From: Apium graveolens
Taxonomy: Eukaryota; Streptophyta; Magnoliopsida; Apiales; Apiaceae
DNA length: 64,000 nt
Direction of reading: 5' to 3'
NCBI RefSeq assembly: GCF_009905375.1
Contig: NW_027417549.1
Coordinates: 1-64,000, forward strand
Shown: positions 46,963 to 58,456 of the stretch, one piece after another
Position numbering within the stretch: the stretch's first letter is position 1
Layout: each line of letters begins with the position of its first letter
The notes under the pieces: generated by a model
What the model was told of the DNA's origin: nothing
The model's database searches: none
The model's input: the letters and a program-made list of their open reading frames with translations, nothing else
Program-made: the position numbers and the translations under genes

Positions 46963-48102
46963 ATGCCACCCAAAAAAGCTATCCAGTCTAAAGAAAATAG
47001 TATTAGTTTGGTGGAGGTTCCAGTTATAAATGAAGTTCTAGACTTGTTGCGCCATCAACAGCAACAACAGTTGCAATTAATCCAACAGATTCAGCAGCAA
47101 CAACATCAACAAGGAGAGCTAAACCAAACTACTAAATTTAAATCCTTTCAGTCTGTTAATCCCCCAGAGTTCAAAGGTGAAGTGGATCCTGTTGTTGCCT
47201 GAAATTGGTTGAAGGAAATGGAGAAGGCATTTACCCTCACGCAAGTAAGTGATGATCTTAAGACTGACTATGCGAGTTACTTTCTTAAAAATGAAGCAAA
47301 TTATTGGTGGGAAGCCACTCGAGTGTTGGAAGGAGAAGGTCCTGTTTCTTGGGCAAGATTTACATAATTATTCTTGGAAAAGTATTTTCCCGATGGTTTA
47401 AGGAATCAGTTGGAAGTCGAGTTTCTAGAGCTAAAACAAGGTGAGAGAAGTATGTTGGAGTATGAGGTCAAGTTTACAGAATTGGCCCGATTAGTTCCGG
47501 AGTATGTAAGTACGGAGATTCAGAAAGCAAGGAGGTTTCAGCAAGGGTTGAAGCCTGAGATTCATAGAGGAGTTGTGGCATTGAAACTCAAGACATACTC
47601 CTCTATGGTTCAGGCCGCCCTAGTAATGGAAAGTGACCAGAAGTTGGCTCTTAAGGAAGAAAGTGATAAGAAAAGGAAGTCGAAAGGTGTTAAGGACAAG
47701 GTAGACCAAGGAGAATCCAGTCAGGAATTTGAGAATCGGTTTGGCCGAAACAGGAGTAAAGGATTCCAGAGACAGAGTTTATTTCAGGCCAGGACTAGTG
47801 CTATTTCAATTGCTTCCACTCCAGCCCAGTCAGTCAAGTCAGTAGTGGATTATAAGTCCTGTGACAGGGGACACAGTGGTTCGTGCAAAAAGAATGTGCA
47901 ACGTTTTAAGTGTGGACATAAGGGTCATTATGCCTCAAAATGTAATCCAGAAAATCCAGGAGTTACGTGTTATAATTGTGGAAAAGTTGGGCATATTGCA
48001 AGGAGTTGTAGAACGGTTACTCAAGATACTATATCCCAAGGGCCAATATCCAGCACAGCTAGAGACAGAACTTCTAAAAGGACCAAGAGATCGAGCATTT
48101 AG
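46963..48102 (+). pseudogene. gag: Element D gag (two nonsense changes)
   Basis: It begins MPPKKAIQSKEN, with a poly-Gln N-terminus (HQQQQQLQLIQQIQQQ) and the Retrotrans_gag core. TGA at 47200-47202 falls where C has an Ile codon in VAINW, and TAA at 47365-47367 where C has Glu. After these stops the frame is open from 47368 to TAG at 48100-48102 and includes FKCGHKGHYASKC and CYNCGKVGHIARSC knuckles (near 47910 and 47970). Confidence 0.92.
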
Positions 48103-49592
48103 AAGTTGGACGTAGTTGCAATTGATCTGACACCCTCCGAGCTTGAGGGGTTTGATGTGATTTCAGGATTGAGTTGGTTGTCCTGTATTATGGCAAGGAG
48201 TGGTTTTTATAAGAAGCGATGTGTAAAGTGTACAGAAGCCAATAGTAAGGTAAGTTCTGGATGCAAAAGCAATATCGGGAATTCTTCCAATCATGTGAGG
48301 AAAGAAGTAATAAGCTAAGGACATAAGGTAGATCCACCATCTGTAAAGATACAAAGAAGAGAATACTGAAGCTGGAAGAATGTTGGGTAATAAATAATGC
48401 TCTGGAGTCTCTGGAGGCCAGTGGAACGAAATAATTAGTTGGTAATGGTAAAAGTTATTAGAAAGGAAAGTGAGCATACCAGATATAGTTCTATGGGGGT
48501 GCACCGGTGATGTTGCTGGAAGGAGGAATGAAATTATGAGATTGTGTACTAATTATCGGGAGTTTAGAAAAATGATAAATAAGAATAGGTAACCTCTATA
48601 AAGAATTGGTTACTTATGTGACCTAATTCAAGGAGTGTGCGATTTCTACAGGATTGACTTAAGATACAGCCTGATAACATGTCAAAAAATTGTGATTAGG
48701 ATGTGTTATGAGCATTATAAATTCTGGTGATATTATGCAAAGTAATAAGTGCATCATTTGTCTATAAGGAATCAAGGAACATGGTGCATAAGGAGTACTT
48801 GGAAAAGCCAATTGTATTTATTGATAACATCCTCAGCTGTCTAAATATTAAGAAAGTTTGTGTAGAACGCCTCAGGATTTCCCTACAAAGATTAGAAGGG
48901 AAGCAATTATATGCTAAGTTGTAAAGTATGAATTTTGGTTGGAAATAACAAAAGATTTTGAGTATTTCACTAACAACCATCTAAGCAAAGCCAGTGTAAT
49001 GGTTTATGCCTCGTGCAGAGAAATATGATTACATGTGATTAAGATTGCTAAGGAATCAGTAAAGGAGTTGGAAACTGTGGGAATTGAAGTTGAGTATCTG
49101 AAGGTGATGAGAAGTTAGTATATAAGATTATTTCCCATCTTTAATTGATGGAAATGAGTAAGAAGCGATCGGATATTGGAAATTAAATTGAAAATCAGTA
49201 TTACCTCTCATCCTTAGATAAAGGTTCAAAGTGAGAAGGTGATTCAGACAATATAAGATATGTGGAGAGTATATATGATGGGTTCAAAAAGTGAACTGCG
49301 ATAATCACCTACCATGGATTGAGTTTTCTATGATAATAGTTACCCTGTTAGTAAGAGAGTATTACTTTGCGAAGTGTTGTGTGGACATAAGTGTGAGTCC
49401 TCCCCCTAGTGAGAAAAAGTGGAAATAGAGACATTGTTAAGTCCTGAATTTATGTCTATCGTGACTATGCAATGAATAAATCCCCGATTAGAAGAGTCTA
49501 CCTGGAAGTTAGAGTCAGATATGCTTGACAAATATCCTCACTTGTTTAGTTAGATCAGATTCTGAGGACATAATCTTTTTAAGGAGGAAGGA
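48103..49592 (+). pseudogene. Element D pol remnant (internally deleted)
   Basis: Only traces remain: a protease end (FDVISGLSWLS, near 48150), RT motif 2 (RLCTNYREF, near 48540), an RT block with stops near 48600-48660, further RT traces near 48800, an integrase trace near 49190-49330, and the C-terminal ESTWKLESDM..KYPHL near 49495-49550. About half of a normal pol is missing. The last 12 bases are the polypurine tract (49581-49592). Confidence 0.85.
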
Positions 49593-52500
49593 TATAACGA
49601 CTCGTATAATTTTATATTATTTAAAAGTGTAATTATTAAATAAATAGTTAAATAAAATATATGCATTGGTTTCGATCGCTATGTGTTGTTTTATTATGAT
49701 CCCTGTGTGAATTAAGGTGTACCGGGTTGTTTGTGTAATTAACTATTGAGTTGTATCGAATCGTTTTCACTTTTAAAAGTGAATTTAGTGCAAATTTATT
49801 TGCATAAATATTTGGAAAGTCTCTAAAATTATTTTTATGGCTTCATAATTATAATAATTATTTTTGGGATTTTATAAAATTTAGAAATGAATATTTCATC
49901 AATTAACTCTATATTATTTTCTGATTACATTTATTTGAAAAATCCGTATTTAATTCTAGAATTCTTCAAAAATTATGAAACTTCATATATATTTATGTTT
50001 GAAATATTCTGAGAATTTTAAAATTATTTTGGAAATTTTCAAGATTAATTTCATCCGCGCCTTGTTTCGTTAATTGATAAAAAGCGGGTACAATTTGTGT
50101 TTCAGAAATTGTTTTAAAATTTCGGAATTTATGTTTTTATAAACTTCGGGATATTTATAATATTTTAAGACTACTTTCGTGATTTTATGAATTTGTCTTA
50201 AGTGCAGCTCGGCTCGTTAATTATAAAATGCGGGTATGAGTTGCGTTTCAAGAATACTTTAAAAATTATGGAAAATTTATTTTTAATAACTTTGAATTAT
50301 TTATGATATTTTAAAAATTTATTTGGAATTTTCGTGATTATTTTTATTCGCGCGATGTTCGTTAAATTTGTAAAACTGGGGCAAAATGGGGCTGTTAGAA
50401 AGGGGTAAACACGTGGCACAAATTTAGTCATTTTTCAGATTCGTGGCTGCTGCTCATTGGTGGCTAGAAAAAAAAAATATAATAAAATAACAAACAAGAG
50501 GAACTGACCCCTGTTGCTTCTCTTTCTCTCAACTCTCTCCACTCCTCTCGTCTCTCTCTTCTCGATCTTCTGCTCTCTCTCACTCCCTTAATCTCCCTCT
50601 GTTCTGCTTCCCCCTTCTTCTTCCTTCCCGTTTTTCTTTGTTTACGTTCTTTCTTCCCCGGTTTGCCCGTTCTCCGGCGATTCTGCCGCCGCCGTGGTAA
50701 TTTTCCGGCCCCCGTTTTTCTTTACGATTGCTGTCCTGAGTGGTTCCGTTTTTGCTTCTGTTGATATGTATATATACATACATATTCGTGTATATATATA
50801 TTTGATGTGTGTGTGATTATTATGTGTGTGTATACTATGCTTGCGTGTGTGTGTTCTTGGGAGTGTGTGTGTTGCACGCGTGTCGCGCGCGTGTGTGCGA
50901 GTGTCTGATGTTGTTTGGCTGTCTATGTTGTTCGAATTGCAGCATATTGGGGCTTGTTTAATTTGGAATGTTGGTATTATGCAGGAATTAATTGAGTAAA
51001 ATTAGTGATATCGAATACTTCCTGCGGGAATTATTATTAATTTAATCGGTAAAATTTACGTTGGAAACCCGAAATTAATCGGGTACCCGTAAATTTTACC
51101 GCGATCGGCGATGAGCCTCGGCGAGCCGATGGTGGACGGTGATGAAGATGTTCTGAGTCCTAAATTTTATAAATAAAATGATTTGTATAAAATGTTTTTG
51201 AAAATAAATGGTATATTGGAGTTGTACGTAAATAATTACGAGAGAGTGGAGTTGATATGGTATTAAAACTTATAGATTGATGTGATTGTTGACGTCGAGT
51301 TGTTCGACGGGTAGGCCGATAAGCAGAGGAGGTGCTGCCCGAATTTATGGAAATTAAATTTGAAAATTCGGGACATACCCTATAATTATCGGAACGTCGA
51401 GCAAGTATAAATAAGGATATACATATATCTTGTGCGAAACTTGATTGTACAATGTGATGGAATATTTTGCCAAATCGATAACCCTGATTTTGTAAAATTA
51501 CGAGTATACGTATTTTTTAGAAACAAACACCGAACTGATTTTTGAGATTGTGAACCCTAATTGTTGCGTGTGTTATTGTAATATACATAATTACGAGTCG
51601 GGTTTGAATATTGTTGGGTAGAATTGGTATTGAGGATATGTCAAGCATACCTAGACGCCTAACGTAGGGTATTTCGGCTCTGTAGGATCTAGTCGAAGGA
51701 CTCAAGAGTTGATATCGAACTAAGGATAACCTAGTGATCAGTTGACAAGCGTAGCAAAGTTCCAAGCGAAGGACCTGAACATTGAAGTCGGATTCAGGAT
51801 AGTCTGATAGTAAGGCGATAAGGCCGAGTATCCAAGTTAGTCCAAGGTCGATCGATAATAGTGGTAAAGCTCTGCAAGGCAAGTACCCCTAACCATTCTT
51901 TTATGGTTCAGTATATATAAATGAAATGTTGTTTTATTTTTGAACAGGAACAGAAACGTTTTAAGTTACGTATCCCTTGTGTTTGAAAATGTTGTTAAAT
52001 ATATGTTTTTGGGAAAAAGTAACTTCTGAAAGTACCTATCTCTAAATGTGATTAAAAAAATGGAAAAGAGGTTTTGTATAGTGTGCTGTGACAGAATTGA
52101 TTTTAATAAGAGATAGGTAAAAGTGATTTTGAAACTGGATAAAATGAATCAGATATTGGATAAAGTTGTGTAAGTGGCTAATTCGGTTGCGCGCATTACA
52201 TAACCGATTAGTCCAACATAGATAATCAGAGACCTAGCTAGTCTCTGCAGATCCGATAATTTTGTGTGAAAGCCCGATCAGCTTTCCTAGACATTTTTTG
52301 TGATTGCCCGACCAACTATCCTAGATAATTTGTGTGAAGGCCTGATCAGCCGTCCCTAGATAACATCCAATATATATCTGATTGTGATTTAGTGGTTCCC
52401 GTAACGGAACAGATGATTTTGTGGTTCCAGTAATGAAACAAGTGATTTTGAGGTTCTCGGGGAGGAACAAGTTTTTATAGGTCTTGTGATAGAACAAGTT

Positions 52501-53136
52501 TCCTGGTTCCCGTAACGGAACAAATGGTTTTGGGTCCCCGTAATGGGACAAATGGTTTTATGGTTCCTGTAATGGAACAGAAGGTTTGAAAATGAAAATA
52601 GCATGTTAAAATTGAACTCTGGTATTTATGCACAACGCACGACTGTTGATTTTTGTTTTACAGAGCATGCTAGTTTGATATCCAGTTTATACCTGTTTTA
52701 CATGCTTCTAACGAATTATGAATTTTGTTCCTATAACTACTTTACCTTAAACTATTTTACTTGTTATTCATATAGTGGTGCTGCTGAGCAAGCAATTGCT
52801 CACCCTTGCAGAATATCTTATATATATTGCAGATGCCTAGGAGATTCTTGCGCGGTACTCAGGGCAAAGTTCCAGATCCTTTTGTGTCAGGCTCCTCTGA
52901 GGTAGTTATGTTCTGACCATATGAGGTCTGTTGAGTTGCTGCATTAAATTAGTGGTCAGGATTGTGTAAGGTAATTTGGGTTGTGTTAGTTGAGTAACCG
53001 AAGTCATACTTAAACCTGGAAAAGGTCTTGGTAAAGGGGTTGTAGATATGTATTATTAATGAGTTGGACTGAATTATGATTGTTTGTATTGTTGTTGGTG
53101 ACATTAACTCCTGACCCCGGGGTTGAGGCCGTCACA
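49593..53136 (+). repeat. 3' LTR of element D (3544 bp)
   Basis: It starts TATAACGACTCG after the polypurine tract and ends GGCCGTCACA. It has the same internal landmarks as the 5' LTR, and an extra stretch near 52230-52290 is absent there. Confidence 0.93.
52392..52587 (+). repeat. Palindromic 28-bp tandem array in D 3' LTR
   Basis: Seven units as in the 5' LTR. The fourth is the most degenerate. The first and fifth have the exact core GTTCCCGTAACGGAAC. Confidence 0.85.
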
Positions 53137-55756
53137 CGTAAGCAACTTTGCCAACGCACTTTAAAATCTCAAAAGGTTCAACATATCTTAGGCTCAGTTT
53201 TCCTTTCTTTCCAAATCTCGTTAATCCTTTCCACGGTAATACTTTCAGTAATACCAAACTTCCTTCTTTGAATTCCATACCTTTACTTGATTGATCTGCA
53301 TACTTCCTTTGACGGTCTTGTGTAGCTATCAATCTCTTATGGATAACTTCAACAACTTCCTTTGTCTGCTGTACTAATTCAGGTCCAAGTATTTTGCATT
53401 CTCCTAGTTTGTCCCAATACATTGGAGATCTACATTTGCGTCCATAAAGAGCTTAATAGGGTGGCATCCCAATACTGGCGTGATAACTGTTGTTGTATGC
53501 AAATTCTACCAGGGGTAAATGCTCACCCAAACTTCCTTTGAAATCAATAGCACAAACACGTAACATGTCTTCGATTGTCTGTATCGTTCTTTCACTCTGG
53601 CCGTCCATCCGTGGATGGTAAGTTGTGCTCATATTCAGTCTCGTTCCCAAAGTTTCTTGAAAACTTTTCCAAAAACTTGAATTAAATCTTGGATCTCGAT
53701 CAGATACGATGGACACATGAACTCCATGACGAACTATGATTTCCTTTAAGTACATATGGACTAACTTGTCTTATGAATTTTTTTTATTTATAGGCAGAAA
53801 ATGAGCTGACTTGGTAAGTCTATCCACTATAATCCAGATGGCATCATGATTAGCTTTTTTCCTTTGTAATCCAACTATGAAATCCATGGCAATATGCTCC
53901 CACTTTCACTCTGGAATCTCCAATGGCTATAGTAATCCATTTGGTCTCTGATGCTCTACTTTAACTCTCTGACATGTATAACATCTCCTAACCTATTCCG
54001 TAATTTCCCTCTTCATATCTGGCCACCGATAATTTTCCTTTAAGTCTCTGTACATCTTGGTACTCCATGGATGGATTGAATACCTTGAATTATGAGCTTC
54101 TTGTAAAATTTCATTCTTCAACTCCGTCACTGGTGGAAACCAAATTTTAGAAGAAAACCTAAAAATACCTTGATCGTCCTTTTGCGTACACAATTCTTCA
54201 CCTACCAAACGATTTATATCCTGATCCATTACCTCTTCTTGACACTTCCTTATCTTCTCCAACAACTCCGGCTAGAAATTCATAGTATACATTTTCGCTT
54301 CATCAGGCTCGCAAACCCTAATCTCCAATTCCAGTTTCTGAAATTCATTATATATTTCTTCGGGTACTGATAACACATTTAACTTTTATTTCCGACTCAA
54401 CGCGTCCGCTACAACGTTTGCTTTACCAGGATGATAGTCATAATCCTTAATCAATTCTAACCATCTCCTCTGCCTTATATTAAGCTCCTTCTGTGTGAAT
54501 ATGTACTTCAAGCTTTTATGATCCGTGTAAATCTCGCATTTTTCTCCATATAGATAATGTCTCCAAATTTTCAAAGTGAAAACTATGGCAGCTAGCTCCA
54601 AATCATGAGTAGGATATTTATGTTTGTGTGGTTTTAGTTGCCTTGACGCATACGCAATCACCTTATCGTGCTGCATCAGAACACATCCGAGTCCATTATG
54701 AGAAGCATCGCTATAGATTACGAAATTTCCTTGATCGTCTGGATGTGACAAAACAGGTGCCGTGATTAATCTTTGCTTCAATTCCTGAAAACTTTCTTCA
54801 CATTTATCGTTCCATATAAACTTTTCATTCTTCCGTGTAAGCTTTGTCAATGGTGTTGCAATCCTTGAAAATTTTTGAATGAATCGAAGATAATATCCCG
54901 CTAATCCCAAAAAACTTCTTACCTCTGTTGGTGTTCTTGGTCTTTCCCAATTTGTAATTACTTCAATCTTCGCTGGGTCCACTTTGATCCCTTCATTACT
55001 GACTATGTGTCCTAAGAACTGAACTTTCTATAGCCAAAACTCACACTTTGAGAATTTAGCATATAATTTCTTTTTCCTTAAAATTTCCAAAGTTGTTCTC
55101 AAGTGTTCTGCATGATCATCTTCTGTCTTTGAATAAATCAAAATATCATCTATAAACACAATAACAAACTTGTGCAAGTATTCCATGAAAATTCTGTTCA
55201 TCAGGTCCATAAACGCTGTCGGGGCATTGGTCAATCCAAAAGACATTACTAAAAATTCATAATGTCCATACCTCGTCCTGAAAGCTGTCTTTGGTATATC
55301 TTCTTGCTTAATCTTTAGTTGATGATATCCCGATCTTAAGTCGATCTTGGAGAAGTACTTGGCTCCTTTCAATTGGTCAAACAAGTCATCAATTCTAGGT
55401 AACGGATACTTGTTCTTGATTGTAAGCTTGTTGAGCTCCCTATAGTCGATGCACAGTCTCATGCTTCCATCCTTCTTCTTGACAAATAATACCGGTGCAC
55501 CCCACGGGGATACACTAGGCCTGATTACTCCTTTTTCTAACAACTCTTGCAATTGCTTCGCTAGCTCTTTCATCTCAACGGGCGCCATTCTATACGGGGC
55601 CTTGGATACTGGTTCTGTTCCAGGTGCTAATTCGATTGCAAATTCAATTTCTCTATCTGGAGGAAGTCCTGGTAACTCATCGGGAAACACGTCTGGAAAT
55701 TCATTAACTACTGGAATGTCTTCAAGTTTTGCCGGCTCCTGACTTCTATCAATCAC
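53137..55756 (-). pseudogene. Element F RT, RNase H and integrase (broken)
   Basis: Read from the right: RT ([45 protein letters not shown]) on one frame 55756-55028, stop at 55028-55030; RNase H ([30 protein letters not shown]) 54982-54386; integrase zinc region 54265-53993; integrase core ([30 protein letters not shown]) 53755-53453; and the GKVAY end 53422-53137, where D interrupts. At least four stops or frame changes separate these pieces. It keeps Gly in the RT motif that is changed in element I. Confidence 0.92.
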
Positions 55757-57339
55757 ATATGCAACGGAATGCTCGCATCCTTGTCATAGTAATTCCTTGG
55801 CTTGAATCATCGTTAAGAATTTCTTTACTTGCTTCTGGCCCTTGAATGTTACTATCCTCTCATCTGGCGTCTTCACCATTACCTTCTTATTTCAACAATC
55901 TATCTGGGCATCGTGCTTAGATAACCAATCCATTCCTAAGATAACGTCAAATTCTCCTAACTTAAATAGTATCAAATCTACACAAAACTTACTACCAGAA
56001 ATCTCAATCTCATATTTCCCACAAACTTGATTAACAGATACACGTTCTTGATTTGCTAATTCCACAGTCATTATTTCATTTAAATACTCAACTGGACAAT
56101 TTAACTTACTAACAAAATCTTATGAAACAAACGATCGAGTTGCTCCCGAATCTATTAACACTTTGGCACATAAAGAATTCACATTAAGCATACCTGCCAC
56201 GACATCAGTTTCCTGGATAGCGTCCTTCACAGACATATCAAAAACTCTAGCCCTTGGAGTCTCATTCACTGCTAGGGTAGATCCCATAATTCTCAATGCA
56301 TTACTAACTGGGGCTGGTGTCTTGCAATCCCTGGCTATATGTCCTGGCTTTCCACATTTGAAGCACGTAAATCCAATAGCTGGAACCTTAACTGCTGGGT
56401 TCTGGATAGGCTGATCCTCGTTTGCTGGCTCTCTCGCTGGCTGATTTCGGCACTCCCTCGAATAGTGCCCTTTCTGGTTACACTTGAAACAAACTACATT
56501 CAACTTATTATAAACTCCTCCATATTTCTTCCCACATACCTGACAATCTGGAAAAGTTAACCTTAACTGATTCGGCTGATTCACATTGGCTGGACGGTTG
56601 CCCTGGCCTCCATCACCTGCATTTTGTCTCTTGAAATTAAAATTTCTCCCTGGCTGAAACTTGCCCTTCATAAAATTTGGGAACTTCCCTGGTTGTGACT
56701 GACCTTCATTCCCTTCAAATTTTCTTTTCTTACTTTCCTTTTCCTTCTGTGACATCTCACTCTCTGTTTCTGCAATCATGGCCTTCTGTACAACTCCTGC
56801 ATAGGTATCCAATTCAAAAACGGCTACTTTCCCTCTGATCCATGGCTTCAGACCTTGCTGGAATCTCTTAGCCTTCTTCCTGTTAGTATCCACATATGAC
56901 GGCACATACCTTGACAATTCTTCAAACTTACTCTAATAATCTGCCACCGACAATAGGTGGGCTCATTCTTTAGATAATAACTCGCAAACTCAACCTTCAG
57001 TTCTTCCTTCACTTTCACTAAAGCAAATGACTTCTCTATTTTCTTTAACCAAATATTTGTTTCAATCGGATCTAGGGAACCCTTGAATTCTGGTGGGTTT
57101 ACTGCCTGAAAAGTTTTGAAAGTTACCTAGGGATTGGTCTGTCTTTGTTGTTGTTGTGCCAGGTGAACTGTTTGTTGGGCCAAGATTTGGAAAATCTGGG
57201 CTATTGCTGGTTCTACGGGTCCTGGGTTGACATTCTGGTTTGTGTCATCTTGGTTGTTATTATTGTTGTTGTTGGTTTCTTTATTCTGGGTGTTGATGCG
57301 AGTATTTCTTCTGGGAGGTATTTTTCTGTTAAAAATCAA
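55757..57339 (-). pseudogene. gag: Element F gag and protease (broken)
   Basis: gag starts near 57339 (KIPPRRNTRINTQ, then Asn- and Gln-rich runs) and is stopped near 57127. The Retrotrans_gag part to about 56930 has lost its frame. 56917-56120 is open, with CFKCNQKGHYSREC and CFKCGKPGHIARDC knuckles and a protease start, [12 protein letters not shown], ended by TAA. The rest of protease (about 55757-56119) has stops. Confidence 0.9.
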
Positions 57340-57792
57340 ACAACTTATTTAGATTTTAAATCAAATCCTTTGTATAAAAGAAAAGTTTTATAAAACAGAA
57401 ATATCTCTTTTTGAAAACAGTCGTAATAGTTGAACTAAGTAAATTGCATGCTTCTTTACAGAATAAAAACAGTTAAGGGAACAGGGTACATGGTATCACA
57501 GGGGTATAACTGATGCAATAAATAAGGTAAAGTAAAACAGGTGCAGTAAAGTAAATGATAATGCTGGAAAGGAAAAGGTACTGATATATATATATATATC
57601 ACAAGTTTTAGGTAGTACAAGCGTAAAGACGCTTCGGAAGTAAAAGCAAAAGGGTACAACAACCTACTCACTAGTCAGCAGATCTAGTCTATAAATACAA
57701 CCCAAAAGTCTACTGATACATACTACACACTACTGTACATACTATACAACCATAACAACTCTGATCAACATCTCCATCTTTGGATCTCTGGC

Positions 57793-58258
57793 TCATGGCA
57801 AGTCTGGACCTCCAATCTCCTCAACCTCCTCTAGAACCCACTTAGCCCACTCCACTAGAAAATCAGGGGTGATGTCCTCATGAGTAGCCTCAGCAATCCT
57901 CACAGTAGCTGCTCTGCGAAACACCTGGAGCCTCTCTCTAAGTCGCCTCTCACCACTCCCAACCTCTCTGGTACGCATGATATGCATGGTACGCATGATG
58001 ATAAGGGATAGGGTATGAAGAGAACTGGAAAGGTACACTTGTAACTGAGTGACCGGTAAATCCTGAATCAACAGGTAGGGGTCCTCTGATAGGTGGCCTC
58101 ATACCTGGGGGTGGAATAACCTGTAGTGGTACGGGCTGCAACACAGGTGGAGGTAGAATAGCCAACACTGATGGAACAACAGGACGTGGATCTGAAGATG
58201 GTACTCTAACTGAGGGCTCTGAGTGATCAGCTGATACAGGGATGAAAGAGTCGGTCAT
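57793..58258 (-). pseudogene. Element F leader ORF (frameshifted)
   Basis: It starts MTDSFIPVSADHSEP at 58258, directly after an acceptor-like tttcag. It is Pro- and Val-rich and ends in a HAY-HAY-HAY repeat. There the frame runs into a stop (57950), while the overlapping frame continues to 57793 with a charged helical part (RRLRERLQVFRR, LVEWAKWVLEEVEEIG). The shift lies in or just after the short repeat near 57960-58000. Position (after the primer site, before gag) matches exon 2 of the element I leader protein, but I see no sequence match. Function unknown. Confidence 0.5.
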
Positions 58259-58440
58259 CGCTGCTATCTGAAATCATATCGCAATATAAGAATCTCGAAC
58301 CACGACACGAATCATACTAATACCTATTATACCGTATCATTCAACCTCTCGACGTTCTATTATTCTATTTTTTACTTCTAATCCTAACCCTCTACCCATT
58401 CCCGTCAACCTAGGCTTGTGTTAGTGACTTATAACCTGTA

Positions 58441-58452
58441 GCTCTGATACCA
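58441..58452 (-). other. Primer-binding site of element F
   Basis: GCTCTGATACCA on the forward strand, four bases from the LTR; initiator tRNA-Met type. Confidence 0.93.
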
Positions 58453-58456
58453 AACC

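Larger units (their letters stand above)
41911..53136 (+). mobile_element. Element D: gypsy element with 3.5-kb LTRs and a collapsed pol, inserted in F
   Basis: 5' LTR 41911-45406, primer site 45409-45420, long leader, gag 46963-48102, a pol remnant of only about 1.5 kb, polypurine tract 49581-49592, and 3' LTR 49593-53136. It splits the F integrase between VAY and ELAL. The duplication was probably CGTAA (right copy 53137-53141); the left copy and the first LTR bases were lost by a small deletion. The pol region is too short to be functional, so D is a decayed or non-autonomous copy. Confidence 0.92.
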
